Source of the DNA: Leptospira perolatii | GTDB taxonomy: Bacteria; Spirochaetota; Leptospiria; Leptospirales; Leptospiraceae | Direction: 5' to 3' | Length of the DNA: 64,000 bases | Assembly: GCF_002811875.1 (NCBI RefSeq) | Contig: NZ_NPDZ01000003.1 | Location: forward strand, 248,001 to 312,000 | Shown: positions 11,320-20,655 of the stretch, piece by piece | Position numbering within the stretch: the stretch's first letter is position 1 | Layout of the letters: every line of letters begins with the position of its first letter | Translations under genes and position numbers: made by a program | Notes under the pieces: model-generated | The model's input: only the letters and a program-made list of their open reading frames with translations | Database searches by the model: none | What the model was told of the DNA's origin: nothing

Positions 11320-12414
11320 TTAGGGATTCGGGTATCTCATCCGCAAAAATCGCAGAAAAGGTCTGTAGCAATCCACCGCCATATGCCCGCTGTCTGCAAA
11401 TGTATTGCAATCGTAGTCCGGAGTCTCTGCCATATCCACGATCGGAATCGAGTAGGATTCATTGATCGGACGGATTTTTTCCCACCAAGGTTTCGGGATA
11501 TCTAAGTCCGAAAGCAGATCTTCCAAGGGACTTGAAACCTCCGGTCTGACCACCAAAGTGGAGATTTGCTCTTGTTTGATTAATTTTAGAATTTTCTCAT
11601 AAAAGTTAAATTGCATGGGGGACATTACATAATTCGGATAAATCCATCCGATGGTTCGGATCGAACTGTCTTCCAATTTGCCAAAGTCTTTCTCTACGAA
11701 TCCTCCAGCAGGAGACAAAGCATTCCCCTTATTCGAAAATAGAGTACTCACAGTCAATTGCTTGATAAGTTCGGCTGTTTCGTACTTGCTAGTATTCGTA
11801 ATTCGATTGATTACATTTGCTATATAAGGCTTATTCCTGCTTACACCGAAAAACTTGTTTGCCAAGAAATAAGTAACATTATCCTTTCCTAATGCCCATG
11901 AATGAGACAAGATGAATCTTAGATCGAAACTATTTGCTAAATTCGATTTTTTGAATGTAGTGCTGTTTAAGTTGAACTGAAAAGGGTCTGCTTCTAGCAC
12001 CAAAAAGTCTGGTTTGACTCCCCCTTCGATCATTCTTTCCAGAAAATAAAGATAATAGGCAGGCGTAGTGACCGCAGAAGAAAAGTTATAAACTTCCCAG
12101 TCCGGATAGTAATCTTGAATTTCGTCGTACTTGAAATAAAGAAGGCGAGAAGAACCGAGTAAAACCACTAGTTTCTTTTCCGGCTTGTTTTTGGAAGCAG
12201 ATCCAAACTTTTCGATTAGGTCTTCTAACAGTTGTTGTTTTACGTCGTAGTAAATATACGTATACTCGGCTTTTACGTAATCCCGGACTTTGTCTAAGAA
12301 AAAGATTTTATCGAATAAAAAAACGAAAAGAAAAAGAATAACTGGATAAAAAAGAAAAGGCTTGGTTCTGAAATTTAGAATCTCAGGGGAGGACGACGAT
12401 TCCCGGTTTGACAC
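11320..12414 (-). CDS. DUF1574 family protein (SGNH-hydrolase-like, membrane anchored)
   Basis: 364 residues, starting at a GTG. One membrane helix near residues 18-40 (FLFYPVILFLFVFLFDKIFF), then an extracytoplasmic SGNH-like domain: block I VVLLGSSRLLYF (about 82-93) and a C-terminal D..H pair in FADSGHMA. DUF1574 proteins are abundant in Leptospira and resemble the AlgJ/DltD-type partners of MBOAT acyltransferases. A second member lies at 54272, next to an MBOAT gene. Probably acts on cell-envelope glycans, by inference. Confidence 0.78.
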   Translation of the reverse strand: MSNRESSSSPEILNFRTKPFLFYPVILFLFVFLFDKIFFLDKVRDYVKAEYTYIYYDVKQQLLEDLIEKFGSASKNKPEKKLVVLLGSSRLLYFKYDEIQDYYPDWEVYNFSSAVTTPAYYLYFLERMIEGGVKPDFLVLEADPFQFNLNSTTFKKSNLANSFDLRFILSHSWALGKDNVTYFLANKFFGVSRNKPYIANVINRITNTSKYETAELIKQLTVSTLFSNKGNALSPAGGFVEKDFGKLEDSSIRTIGWIYPNYVMSPMQFNFYEKILKLIKQEQISTLVVRPEVSSPLEDLLSDLDIPKPWWEKIRPINESYSIPIVDMAETPDYDCNTFADSGHMAVDCYRPFLRFLRMRYPNP

Positions 12415-12464
12415 CGATTCAGGCTCTCGGACTTCCTCCCCCTTGTCAATCCTAAACGATTTGC

Positions 12465-12839
12465 TTAGGCAGTAGGAGCCAGCGAAGTGTCCGGAATTGA
12501 TTTTCTACGCTTTTTCATTTCCGCTAACCACTCTTCGGCGTTTTTAAGATAACCAACCAATCTTTTTACGTAGCCTCTACGTTCGGGGTGAAGGATCTCC
12601 CTCGCTTCGCGAATGATCTCTTCCACAATCTTCGCATGAAAAGAAAAGTGACTAGTAAATAGATCGAAAAATTCCCTATCCTTTGACAACCAATCCTTAG
12701 ATTGAATATCTCTAAAAAACTCGTCCATGCGATCTATATCCGAATCAAAATCCCCATCATACGGAGAATTCAATACTGCAATTGTATCCGTAAGATCCGT
12801 GAGACTTTGGAAGTAGGCTTCTAGTTCTGCAATCTCCAT
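12465..12839 (-). CDS. Small helical protein of unknown function
   Basis: 124 residues from the ATG at 12839; a GAGGTGG ribosome-binding site lies 8 nt before it, so the longer frame starting at 12863 is rejected. Acidic, all-helical, no signal peptide or membrane segment. The middle has regularly spaced aromatic residues (FFRDIQSKDWLSKDREFFDLFTSH region). The pattern loosely recalls hemerythrin-like bundles, but I cannot identify the His/Asp ligand set, so no function is given. Confidence 0.65.
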   Translation of the reverse strand: MEIAELEAYFQSLTDLTDTIAVLNSPYDGDFDSDIDRMDEFFRDIQSKDWLSKDREFFDLFTSHFSFHAKIVEEIIREAREILHPERRGYVKRLVGYLKNAEEWLAEMKKRRKSIPDTSLAPTA

Positions 12840-13217
12840 TAGCGTTACCACCTCGAAAAACAATCCAAAGCGATTGATCCGTTATTTCGTAACTTCTCAG
12901 AATCGGATCAGATCGCCGCCGACGCTAAGTCGCCAGCCTTAAAACCATTTTTTTTTAGGGGCCTAAGGGATCAATCGGAAATCGGCATTCAGAAAGAAAT
13001 TGCTTGTGACAGGTTTTTTGAGACTTTTTTTGGGGGCCCCACCCTGCTCTGGGTGGGGGGATGGGTGGTGGGACCAACGCAGGTCGCAATTCGTCCCTGT
13101 TTCACAAATTCGATTGACTGACGATCACTTTTTAGAGAAGCCTTTTTGTAGGAGCTCCTACAAAAAGGCTTCGATTGACTAACGCTACCCGGCTTGATAT
13201 ATAATCTTTTTAGAATA
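12840..13217. other. Gene-free stretch with strong hairpins
   Basis: 378 bp without a believable gene. It holds a G+C-rich hairpin (arms CCCCACCC at 13037-13044 and GGGTGGGG at 13051-13058, loop TGCTCT) and a 36-bp perfect palindrome (13137-13172) bracketed by an 11-bp direct repeat. Frames seen here are short and have no ribosome-binding site. The hairpin is not followed by a T run on either strand, so it does not look like a simple terminator. It resembles the dispersed intergenic palindromes known in Leptospira. Confidence 0.6.
13137..13172. repeat. 36-bp perfect palindrome with GTAGGAGCTCCTAC core
   Basis: The sequence is self-complementary over its full length with no loop; the centre is GTAGGAGCTCCTAC and the outer arms are GAAGCCTTTTT / AAAAAGGCTTC. 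An 11-bp direct repeat TTCGATTGACT occurs just before it (13109-13119) and overlapping its right end (13170-13180), both followed by ACG after one base. From memory, GTAGGAG/CTCCTAC palindromes are scattered through Leptospira intergenic DNA; this copy is unusually perfect. Confidence 0.85.
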
Positions 13218-13640
13218 TTACCTTTTTTGCAAGTAGTCCAAAAGATGGCTGCTCTCCTCGTCCCAGCCTTCTGAGGCTGCCTCTATCCAAAAATCATATT
13301 TCTCGCCTATAGGGTACCCTGAATTTGTTAAACGAAGCAAAGAAGAACTCTTCCCATTTTCTTCAAATTCCAGTCGAAGCTCTATCGCGCCCGCAGGGTG
13401 ATCTTGCCACTCCAAAATCAATTCTTTGAACGGAACTATTTTTTTATAAATTCCGGTGGAGGTCAGCTCTCCTTCAGGTCCCAAGTTCCAAGTCCATGAG
13501 AAGGTCCCACCTACCTTTGGCCGACCAGTCACTTTGTCCACGAGCCAATGTATCAGTTCCTCATTTACCGTGACTGCACTCCAAACTCTTTCTAACGGAT
13601 GATCGAATTTATATTCTTTTACGATACTTCTTGTTTCCAT
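13218..13640 (-). CDS. SRPBCC/AHSA1 family protein
   Basis: 140 residues with the AHSA1 (activator of Hsp90 ATPase homologue 1-like) pattern: KEYKFDHPLERVWSAVT at the N-terminus, the GGTFSWTW turn, KELILEWQD, and the C-terminal helix with EGWDEESSHLLDYL. These are small ligand-binding START-fold proteins; the ligand is unknown. It is the last gene of a minus-strand run that begins at 17140, with 13 nt to the gene upstream. Confidence 0.85.
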   Translation of the reverse strand: METRSIVKEYKFDHPLERVWSAVTVNEELIHWLVDKVTGRPKVGGTFSWTWNLGPEGELTSTGIYKKIVPFKELILEWQDHPAGAIELRLEFEENGKSSSLLRLTNSGYPIGEKYDFWIEAASEGWDEESSHLLDYLQKR

Positions 13641-13653
13641 ACCAGAAGGTCCT

Positions 13654-14466
13654 CTAGTGAAAATCCTTATAAAGTTTCTTAAAAAGTATTCTTTCTAATA
13701 ACGCCGGCCAAACCGTACGCAGCCATTTTAGCAAGAACCCGCTCGAGTCTATAAGGACCAGTCTTGAATTCTTATTTTCGACTGATTCTATCATCTTTCG
13801 CGCTACATCTTCAGGACTTCGGCTTTTTCCTTGGTACTGCCCTTCTCTTAACAAATTTCCGTCCCCATCTATTCCGTGGGATCTTAAATTCGTTTTTGTA
13901 TAAGGCGGACAAAATGTAATAAATCTTAGTCCCTGCTCAGATAACTCGATCCTGGCAGAATCCATAGCAGCGTGTAAAGCAGCTTTTGAAGAAGAATAGA
14001 CCGACCTTCCTGGTATTCCATACAACCCACTTACAGTAGAAGTCACTAAAACGACTCCCTTTGCCTTTTTTAGATATGGCAATAACCTTAAGTTTAAATG
14101 GATTGGACCAAAAAAGTTGATCGCAAATGCTTTATGGAAAGTTTCAACTCTGGTCTCGTCAAAACGGGAATGCGTAGTAATTCCTGCGTTATTAAATAGG
14201 ACATTCACTTCATCCGTAATCTTTGCAATCTTACTTACAGCTTTATCAATATCTTTCTCAGAAGAAAGATCTGTCGTAATATGAAAAATTTCTGCGGATC
14301 GTTTTTCTTTCTTCTTACCGATCTTAGTGACCAGCTCTGGTTCCGTTCTAGATAAATTGATGATCCTACATTGAATCCGAGAAAGCAGCTCTAAAAGTGC
14401 TTCTCCAATACCAGAAGATCCACCTGTGAGAACAATCGTCTTACCCGCCCAAGCTTCTGCGTGCAT
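13654..14466 (-). CDS. Short-chain dehydrogenase/reductase
   Basis: 270 residues, ATG at 14466. Classical SDR: cofactor motif TGGSSGIGE (about 14-22), NNAG (about 91-94), catalytic Ser in VTSTVSG and YSSSK (about 157-161). The C-terminus is hydrophobic/basic ([24 protein letters not shown]), as in SDRs that associate with membranes and act on lipids. Substrate unknown. A second SDR lies at 16376, separated by ndh and a phosphatase gene. Confidence 0.88.
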   Translation of the reverse strand: MHAEAWAGKTIVLTGGSSGIGEALLELLSRIQCRIINLSRTEPELVTKIGKKKEKRSAEIFHITTDLSSEKDIDKAVSKIAKITDEVNVLFNNAGITTHSRFDETRVETFHKAFAINFFGPIHLNLRLLPYLKKAKGVVLVTSTVSGLYGIPGRSVYSSSKAALHAAMDSARIELSEQGLRFITFCPPYTKTNLRSHGIDGDGNLLREGQYQGKSRSPEDVARKMIESVENKNSRLVLIDSSGFLLKWLRTVWPALLERILFKKLYKDFH

Positions 14467-14548
14467 CAAAACGAATTCTTAATCGGATAAGCCAAGGTTC
14501 AAGGACTTTTTCGATTTGGCGAGAATGCTAAAATTGCAGCCGGATTTT

Positions 14549-15850
14549 TTATTTAAGGAGACCTGCAGATTCATTTTCCGAACTTACTTCATCTTGTATC
14601 AATCGAGCCTCTGCGCGAAAAGTCGTAAACGACCAAACCCACGTAATCAAAATGGAAATTTTATTCTTGAAGCCAACTTGATAAAACAAGTGCACGAATA
14701 ACCATGCAAGCCAACCCAAAAAGCCTTTCATCTTTAAGGGACCAACTTGTGCCACCGCATCTTTTCTACCTATCGTCGCCATGCTTCCTTTATCAATATA
14801 ATGAAAAGGTTTCCGCTGTTTGCCTTTAAGATCGGACTTGATCATAGAGGCAACATATCTGCCTTGTTGCATCGCCACTGGAGAAACTCCTGGCAAAGAT
14901 CTTTCTAATCCTTTAGAAAACGAGGCGATATCTCCAATCACAAATACTTCAGGATGTCCCTCTACTGTGCAGAATTCGTCAACAATGACCCTGCCCATCT
15001 TATCCACAGGAACTCCTAATGCGCCAGCAACTGGATTGGCTTGCACTCCTGCAGCCCAAATTATATTAGAAGAACGTATTATTCTTCCTTCTAGATGAAC
15101 TCCTTGTTCGTCTATATCCACAACTCTTGTGTTGGTTAATACTTCTACTCCCCTTTTCTCTAGTCTCTTCTTGGTAAATTCCCCGAGTTTTGGGTCAAAA
15201 GTCATCAGCAGTCTTGGTGCAGCTTCAATCAAAGTAATTTTAGAGAGAGCGGGATCGATCGTATGAAATTCATTTCGTATAATTTCGTGGGAAAGCTCCG
15301 CAATAGAACCGGCTAGTTCGACCCCTGTCGGACCACCTCCGATGATCACATAATTCAATATTGCTTTTGCGGCTTCGACGTCGCCGATCAATTCCGCTTG
15401 TTCAAAAGACAAAAGCATTTTTGTTCTGATTTGAAGAGCATCTCTAAGATTTTTGAGCCCCGTAACGTGCTTCTTCCAGTGGTCATTGCCGAAATAGCTA
15501 GTCCTTGCTCCTGCAGCTAATATTAAGTAATCATAATCTAATATATGGTCTCTAAAATAGGCTTTTCGGTTTTTAAGATCTATTTTGTCTACCTCTCCCA
15601 AAAAAACTGTCACATTATTTTTGTGCCCGATTAGAGATCGAGTCGGTATCGCGATATCTGCAGGGCTAAGGACCGCAGTGGCCACTTGGTAAAGCAAAGG
15701 CTGGAAAAGATGGTGATTCTTTTTATCAACCACCGTAATTTCTACTTTATCATAATTTGATAGTTTCTTAATCGCCTGAAGTCCGCCAAACCCTGCTCCG
15801 ATTACCACTACGTTCTTTTTCACTGCTTTTTGAGCGGATCGATCACTCAT
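14549..15850 (-). CDS. ndh: Type II NADH:quinone dehydrogenase
   Basis: 433 residues, FAD-dependent. FAD-binding motif VVIGAGFGGLQA (about 15-26), NADH-binding motif VIIGGGPTGVELAG (about 168-181), and VFVIGDIAS near residue 303. The C-terminal part (GFLGWLAWLFVHLFYQVGF) is the amphipathic/hydrophobic anchor typical of NDH-2. It passes electrons from NADH to menaquinone without pumping protons. Start ATG at 15850 lies directly next to the phosphatase stop codon, so the two are co-transcribed. Confidence 0.92.
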   Translation of the reverse strand: MSDRSAQKAVKKNVVVIGAGFGGLQAIKKLSNYDKVEITVVDKKNHHLFQPLLYQVATAVLSPADIAIPTRSLIGHKNNVTVFLGEVDKIDLKNRKAYFRDHILDYDYLILAAGARTSYFGNDHWKKHVTGLKNLRDALQIRTKMLLSFEQAELIGDVEAAKAILNYVIIGGGPTGVELAGSIAELSHEIIRNEFHTIDPALSKITLIEAAPRLLMTFDPKLGEFTKKRLEKRGVEVLTNTRVVDIDEQGVHLEGRIIRSSNIIWAAGVQANPVAGALGVPVDKMGRVIVDEFCTVEGHPEVFVIGDIASFSKGLERSLPGVSPVAMQQGRYVASMIKSDLKGKQRKPFHYIDKGSMATIGRKDAVAQVGPLKMKGFLGWLAWLFVHLFYQVGFKNKISILITWVWSFTTFRAEARLIQDEVSSENESAGLLK

Positions 15851-16366
15851 TCATTGCTCCGTTTTACTTAATGCAAACTCGATAAAACCTTCGGAAGCTT
15901 CGATAACTATTTGGAGTACTTCCTCGAAGTCCTTTAACGTTCCATAATATGGATCTGGGACTTCCGACTCTTTTGGTTGGCCTTTTTGAAATTTCCGAAA
16001 AAGATGTACCTTCTTCCTATCCTCTTCTGCGGAAGCAAGGCCAAATAAATCTTTCAAGTTTGATCTATCCATCGCGAGTATGTAATCGAACTCGGAAAAA
16101 TCTCGTTTGGTAAATTGCCTCGCAGTATGAACCAATTCGAATCCTTTTTTTCTGGCCGCCTGTCTAGCCCTCGGATCCGGGAGCTCTCCGATATGATATC
16201 TGGAGGTCCCGCAAGAATCTATCTCGAATAAGTGTTCCAAATTTCTCTTTTTCACTAAATCGAGAAACGCACCCTCAGCGGCAGGAGATCTACAAATATT
16301 ACCGAGACATACAAATAAAACCCTAATCCTGGAATTGCTTGTATTCTGTTCTTCTAATGAGCTCAT
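15851..16366 (-). CDS. Low-molecular-weight protein tyrosine phosphatase
   Basis: 171 residues. The phosphate-binding loop VCLGNICRSP (C-x5-R-S, about 19-28) and the general-acid loop DPYYG (about 138-142) are both intact. Members are either protein tyrosine phosphatases, often for envelope polysaccharide kinases, or arsenate reductases; the sequence favours the phosphatase. It lies directly before ndh and 9 nt after the SDR gene upstream. Confidence 0.92.
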   Translation of the reverse strand: MSSLEEQNTSNSRIRVLFVCLGNICRSPAAEGAFLDLVKKRNLEHLFEIDSCGTSRYHIGELPDPRARQAARKKGFELVHTARQFTKRDFSEFDYILAMDRSNLKDLFGLASAEEDRKKVHLFRKFQKGQPKESEVPDPYYGTLKDFEEVLQIVIEASEGFIEFALSKTEQ

Positions 16367-16375
16367 GCTTCGATA

Positions 16376-17140
16376 TTACTTATATTGAATTTTCTCCCAA
16401 AGAAATTCAGGTACCCTTTTCATAAACCAAACTATAAAAGTCCAGGGAAACCAAGGAACAATCGCTGATCTAACTTTCTTTTCAATTTTTCGAAATATGA
16501 TGCGTGCCCCTTTCTCCACTGAAATGACGAAGGGCCTAGATTCCATTTTCTGGTTGATCGGAGTATCGATAAACCCCGGAAAAATAGCTGTAACCTTAAT
16601 TCCAAATCTTCGAACTTCTGCTCTCAAGGCCTCCAAGTACGCAGATAGTCCAGCCTTCGAGGAACTATAACTGGCGGATCCGGGTAACCCTCTAAAGCCA
16701 GCCACGGACGAAATACCAACGATCTGTCCGCTCCCCTGCTCTCTGAAAAAAGGGACTACTGCTGCAATTCCTGCGATAGCCCCGATTAAATTTGTCTCAA
16801 TAACTTTTTGATCTGCTTCAAAACTTTTTCCTCCGAAAGAAGAAGAAGTCGAAATTCCGGCATTTGCGATAAAAAGATCCAGTCCGCCCATCTCTGCAAT
16901 CAAACCGGAAATAACTTTTAAATTTTGCTCCGACACGGATACATCCAAAGATTGGACATACACCTTTGCACCCGAATTCAATGCTTTGATTTCGGAAGCA
17001 AGTTTCTCTAAGCTTTCTTTTCGACGGGACGTAATCGCGATATCGTGCCCTGTTTTTCCGTACAAGAGTGCCAATTCTCTGCCGATTCCAGAACTTGCTC
17101 CGGTAATTATGACTTTTTTGCGAGTTTCAGGAGTCGACAT
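16376..17140 (-). CDS. Short-chain dehydrogenase/reductase
   Basis: 254 residues from the ATG at 17140 (a longer version from 17164 is possible; neither has a clear ribosome-binding site). Classical SDR motifs: TGASSGIGRE, NAGIS, and YSSSK at the active site. The C-terminal segment (IVPWFPWTFIVWFMKRVPEFLW) is membrane-seeking, similar to SDRs acting on long-chain lipids. First gene of the run SDR - phosphatase - ndh - SDR - SRPBCC; divergent from the diguanylate cyclase gene. Confidence 0.88.
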   Translation of the reverse strand: MSTPETRKKVIITGASSGIGRELALLYGKTGHDIAITSRRKESLEKLASEIKALNSGAKVYVQSLDVSVSEQNLKVISGLIAEMGGLDLFIANAGISTSSSFGGKSFEADQKVIETNLIGAIAGIAAVVPFFREQGSGQIVGISSVAGFRGLPGSASYSSSKAGLSAYLEALRAEVRRFGIKVTAIFPGFIDTPINQKMESRPFVISVEKGARIIFRKIEKKVRSAIVPWFPWTFIVWFMKRVPEFLWEKIQYK

Positions 17141-17237
17141 GAGATAAACCGTCCGTTGCATCATTTATTTGGTTTACCACCTAAAGCGCAAAGGATTTAT
17201 TTTACCAGTAAAATCGCAAGGCTGGCTTGGGGCGAGA

Positions 17238-18257
17238 ATGCGCAATTGGGAAGACGAACTAGAAAATAAAAACAGTCAAATCGAAAGACTAAATCAAATC
17301 ATCGAGTTGTATGACAGAATTTCGAGGCTCTCTGAGATGGAACTACGAGAGGCGGAAAGAACTCTCGAAGCACAAGAGTCTGCTGCGGGTATGGCAAGAA
17401 GCGAACTCTTGGAAATGCGAGAGAGATTCAAAGGACTGGGACAAATTTCATCCGAGAGGAAGAATGCTATTCTGGGCCTGGTCAATGACAGAGATGCATC
17501 TCTCAACGGTTTGGCACATAAATTCGAAGAGCTAGGAAAGAAAGATGACTTCTTTTTTTCTGACTTTTTCAGGATTACTGCGAATTTGGACCTACCGGAA
17601 ACCGAGGCAAGAATCCTGTGGAGGGAAGTCTATGCTCACGCTGAGGCATTAAATCACTCAGTAGGAAGGACCACGAACTTCATGGTGGCTCTTCTAGATT
17701 ACATTTATCTAAAAAACAGATTGATAGAGTACCCCAAGATCGTGGATATCTACTCCTTCGAAGAGATCATTTTGAATACGGTCATAGATGAAACTACCGG
17801 GATTTACAACCGCCGTTATTTTAACGTGATTCTAGCAAAGGAGATAACGCGTAGCAAACGATACGGCAGATCCTTTTGTTTATTCCTGTTTGATCTGGAC
17901 AATTTTAAGAAAATTAATGATACCAAAGGCCACTTGTTCGGAGACGATATCCTGAGACTGATAGCGGGAACTCTACTGTATTCGTTCCGCACCGAAGATG
18001 TCAGCTGCAGAGTAGGGGGTGAGGAATTTGCAGTTCTGCTTCCTGAAACGAATCGCCCAAATGCAAAAATTGCAATTGAAAGGTTTAGGACCCACCTTAA
18101 AAACTCGTCAAAAAGTGAGTTCGGCTTAGAGGTCACAGTTTCAGGGGGCCTATCCGAGTATCCTACTGATTCTGATGAGCCAAATAGACTTTATTCGATA
18201 GCCGACTCTAAACTTTACAAGGCGAAAAATAGCGGAAAAGATCGCATAACGTACTAA
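17238..18257 (+). CDS. Diguanylate cyclase (GGDEF protein)
   Basis: 339 residues from the ATG at 17238; an upstream TTG frame exists but is unlikely. N-terminal coiled coil (about 1-65), a helical middle region, then a GGDEF domain from about residue 170 with DETTGIYNRRYF, LFDLDNFKKIND and the active-site variant GGEEF in CRVGGEEFAVLLPE. GGEEF is catalytically competent in other cyclases. No membrane segment, so it is cytosolic; the coiled coil may dimerise it. No RxxD inhibitory site stands out next to the active site. Confidence 0.9.
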   Translation: MRNWEDELENKNSQIERLNQIIELYDRISRLSEMELREAERTLEAQESAAGMARSELLEMRERFKGLGQISSERKNAILGLVNDRDASLNGLAHKFEELGKKDDFFFSDFFRITANLDLPETEARILWREVYAHAEALNHSVGRTTNFMVALLDYIYLKNRLIEYPKIVDIYSFEEIILNTVIDETTGIYNRRYFNVILAKEITRSKRYGRSFCLFLFDLDNFKKINDTKGHLFGDDILRLIAGTLLYSFRTEDVSCRVGGEEFAVLLPETNRPNAKIAIERFRTHLKNSSKSEFGLEVTVSGGLSEYPTDSDEPNRLYSIADSKLYKAKNSGKDRITY

Positions 18258-18301
18258 AGCAAGACGGTTGAATCGAGCCCCTAACTCGAATCATTCGAAA
18301 A

Positions 18302-18703
18302 TCAGGGACTGCCCTCGATCTGATACTCAATTTCCTTAGTAGTTATTTCATTCAATTTTGAGATCAGTAATTCGTTTGTGTTCGCCAAACGATCTGCCAA
18401 AATTCTGACCATTTTTGCCGCAAATTCCGAATTACTCAGCAGATATTTCTCGAGCTGCTGCTTGCTCTCGATGATGGCCAATTCGCAATTCAAAACTGCT
18501 CTAGCTGTTGCGCTTCGCGGTCTAGCCCTAAATAAAGCCATCTCTCCGAAAAAATCACCCTTTTTCATGAGGGCCAATCTAGTTGCAGTTCCCTTATGTG
18601 TAAAAAAGATCTCAACGGTTCCGGAAATAACAATATACATTGCATTGTTGTTATCTCCTTCTCGGAAGATCACTTGTCCGGCCGGAACGGTGATCTTATT
18701 CAT
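18302..18703 (-). CDS. Cyclic-nucleotide-binding domain protein
   Basis: 133 residues, a single CNB domain: GQVIFREGD, then the phosphate-binding cassette GDFFGEMALFRARPRSATARA (key residues Gly-Glu and Arg-Ser-Ala, about 47-67), then a helix. No DNA-binding or catalytic domain, so it may regulate a partner. AGGAGG lies five nucleotides before the ATG at 18703. Convergent with the diguanylate cyclase gene; Leptospira has many stand-alone CNB proteins. Confidence 0.9.
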   Translation of the reverse strand: MNKITVPAGQVIFREGDNNNAMYIVISGTVEIFFTHKGTATRLALMKKGDFFGEMALFRARPRSATARAVLNCELAIIESKQQLEKYLLSNSEFAAKMVRILADRLANTNELLISKLNEITTKEIEYQIEGSP

Positions 18704-18792
18704 CTAACCTCCTGAGCAAAGCATAAAAGCTTTCGGTCCCTTTTCGGATTACAAGTTGCAAAGTTTCCAAGTAAAATAGACTATTCAAATTA

Positions 18793-19947
18793 ATGAATTC
18801 ATTCCTATCTCTTTCACAAGATTCCCTCGGAATCGTATTTTTATTTATCCTTTTCGCCTTCTTTCCAGCTTTTCGAAATCTATTCAATAAGGCAGACCAA
18901 GCGTCATTGAAGAAGTCGAGAGGAGAATCGATCGATTTTATTCGCGGAGTCTCAATCACTGGGATCGTCTCCATTCATCTTTCATCATATTATAATTTTT
19001 TTAGCCCGGAAAGTCCCTTTTCTACTTTTGCACTAACCGTTTCTAACCTCGCAAGGTTTTCGGTCCCTGCGTTCATAATATCATCGGGAATCTACCTTTC
19101 TTACTCGAGTTTTTACTCTTACTGGAAAGGAAAGATATCTGGATTGCTCCTCCCCTACTCTATAGTTTTTGCGATCGGCGCCTGGATAAAATTCGGCTGG
19201 AGCATTGATCTTTCGGAGCTATTTTTCTCTTTTGTCTTGGGGAATCTATATGCACCCTACTATTTTGTTCCTTTGTTAATGCAGGCTTATTTCATTTTTC
19301 CGGCGCTTAGAATTCTTTCACAGAAACTGCATTGGGGAATTCTTTTTGCTTTTTCTCTAATCATTACATTCGCATCGAATCACATCTTTGATTATGTCGA
19401 CCTCGAGTTTGGAAAATGGGAATCGATATTGTTGTCTCATTTCTTATTCTTTTTCGTAATTGGACACATATCCTCAACTCAGTTTAAAAACCAAGATGGG
19501 ATTGGAACTGTCTTTGAACGTGGAGAGAAGAACGGCTTTTTTTGGAGGCTCTTGAGCTTTTTCCTGGTGTCATATATTGCTCTAACTGTTTTTCTTTCCT
19601 GGAAGTTTAGAATGGATATTTCGAACCATTTGGTCTTCTATCCATTAGCAGTATTTTTATTCTTAAATCAACAGGGCAGGGGACTCGAGCAAAGGAAACC
19701 TTCAAATAAAGTATTTCAGCTTTTTTGTATGTTAGGCAGAGACAGTCTGGGAATTTTTCTACTCCACCCAATCGTGATTCACTTGTTTCACTCAATCAAT
19801 CCGTATGACTTAGGCTGGGCCCATATTCCATTCTACTTTCTAGTTTGGGGACTAAACCTCGCGATCCCCTGGGCTCTGTGGAAAGCGGCTACAAAAATTC
19901 TGAGTTCGCTAAAAGCCAAGCAAACCGCGGCTACAAATCTATCTTAA
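18793..19947 (+). CDS. Membrane acyltransferase (acyltransferase family 3)
   Basis: 384 residues with about ten membrane helices. The N-terminal SIDFIRGVSITGIVSIHLSSYY contains the R...H arrangement (read as DFIRG and the His in IVSIHLS) typical of family 3 (OafA/OpgC-like) acyltransferases, and a late DSLGIFLLHPIVIHLF helix matches too. They O-acylate envelope glycans or lipids. The start at 18793 lies only 89 nt from the divergent CNB gene. The substrate cannot be deduced. Confidence 0.82.
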   Translation: MNSFLSLSQDSLGIVFLFILFAFFPAFRNLFNKADQASLKKSRGESIDFIRGVSITGIVSIHLSSYYNFFSPESPFSTFALTVSNLARFSVPAFIISSGIYLSYSSFYSYWKGKISGLLLPYSIVFAIGAWIKFGWSIDLSELFFSFVLGNLYAPYYFVPLLMQAYFIFPALRILSQKLHWGILFAFSLIITFASNHIFDYVDLEFGKWESILLSHFLFFFVIGHISSTQFKNQDGIGTVFERGEKNGFFWRLLSFFLVSYIALTVFLSWKFRMDISNHLVFYPLAVFLFLNQQGRGLEQRKPSNKVFQLFCMLGRDSLGIFLLHPIVIHLFHSINPYDLGWAHIPFYFLVWGLNLAIPWALWKAATKILSSLKAKQTAATNLS

Positions 19948-20003
19948 AAGGATTTGATTCTAATTTGTACGATCATTATTCGAATCGCAAAAAACAGAAC
20001 GAA

Positions 20004-20606
20004 TTACATTCCGTTCTTAAAGCGCGGGTCATTGGTGACCCCTGTTTCTCGCACTTCGGAGAGAGCTTCTGAATAAGCGATTAGCACCTTTAATGCGAAA
20101 ATACTTCTAGATCGGATATACTCATCATCCTTAGACGATGGCTCTCCTGCGTTCATCATATGATCTGCGTCCCGCACGATGATATGTTCTGGAATGTAGC
20201 AAATCCTAGTATTTTTGTAGCTGCTTTCTCTCAGTTCTGCTACTGGATAAGCACCTCCCCGAGTCGAAGACACGCCTACAATCAGAGCCGGTTTGTGTCC
20301 AACGTGGACGGGTCCTAAATATAAAAAAAAGTTCTTCAGCGCCGGGCTCGCCATCCCGGAATACTCGGGAGACACAATAACAAACGAATCACAAGTAAGT
20401 AATTCTTGTTCTATCGGTTTCCAGATCTTATCCCAATATTCCCCTCCGTCCCAAAAAGAATCATCCCAAATCGGTAATGGATTTTTTCCTAGATCATAAA
20501 CCCAGGTCTGCACGGACATATCCTTTAAAACCCCGTTTAGCCAGCCCCCTACCTTTGCCGACTGAGACTCCTTTCTATGAGAGGAGATAATAATTCCTAC
20601 CTTCAC
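20004..20606 (-). CDS. NADPH-dependent FMN reductase family protein
   Basis: 200 residues, GTG start. Flavodoxin-like fold: GIIISSHRKESQSAKV at the N-terminus (phosphate loop for FMN) and SPEYSGMASPALKNFF (about 99-114), the family hallmark, then GVSSTRGGAY. It reduces FMN or quinones/azo compounds using NAD(P)H; the natural substrate is unknown. Followed by parB1 upstream on the same strand with a 49-nt gap. Confidence 0.88.
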   Translation of the reverse strand: MKVGIIISSHRKESQSAKVGGWLNGVLKDMSVQTWVYDLGKNPLPIWDDSFWDGGEYWDKIWKPIEQELLTCDSFVIVSPEYSGMASPALKNFFLYLGPVHVGHKPALIVGVSSTRGGAYPVAELRESSYKNTRICYIPEHIIVRDADHMMNAGEPSSKDDEYIRSRSIFALKVLIAYSEALSEVRETGVTNDPRFKNGM

Positions 20607-20655
20607 TTTTTCCTTCTTTTCAATTCTAAGATTTGGATTTCTGTTTTTACAGCTT

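Noticed and set aside
13000..13182. A 60-residue frame over the palindromes
   Set aside because: It follows a run of G and C bases and hairpins and has no ribosome-binding site.
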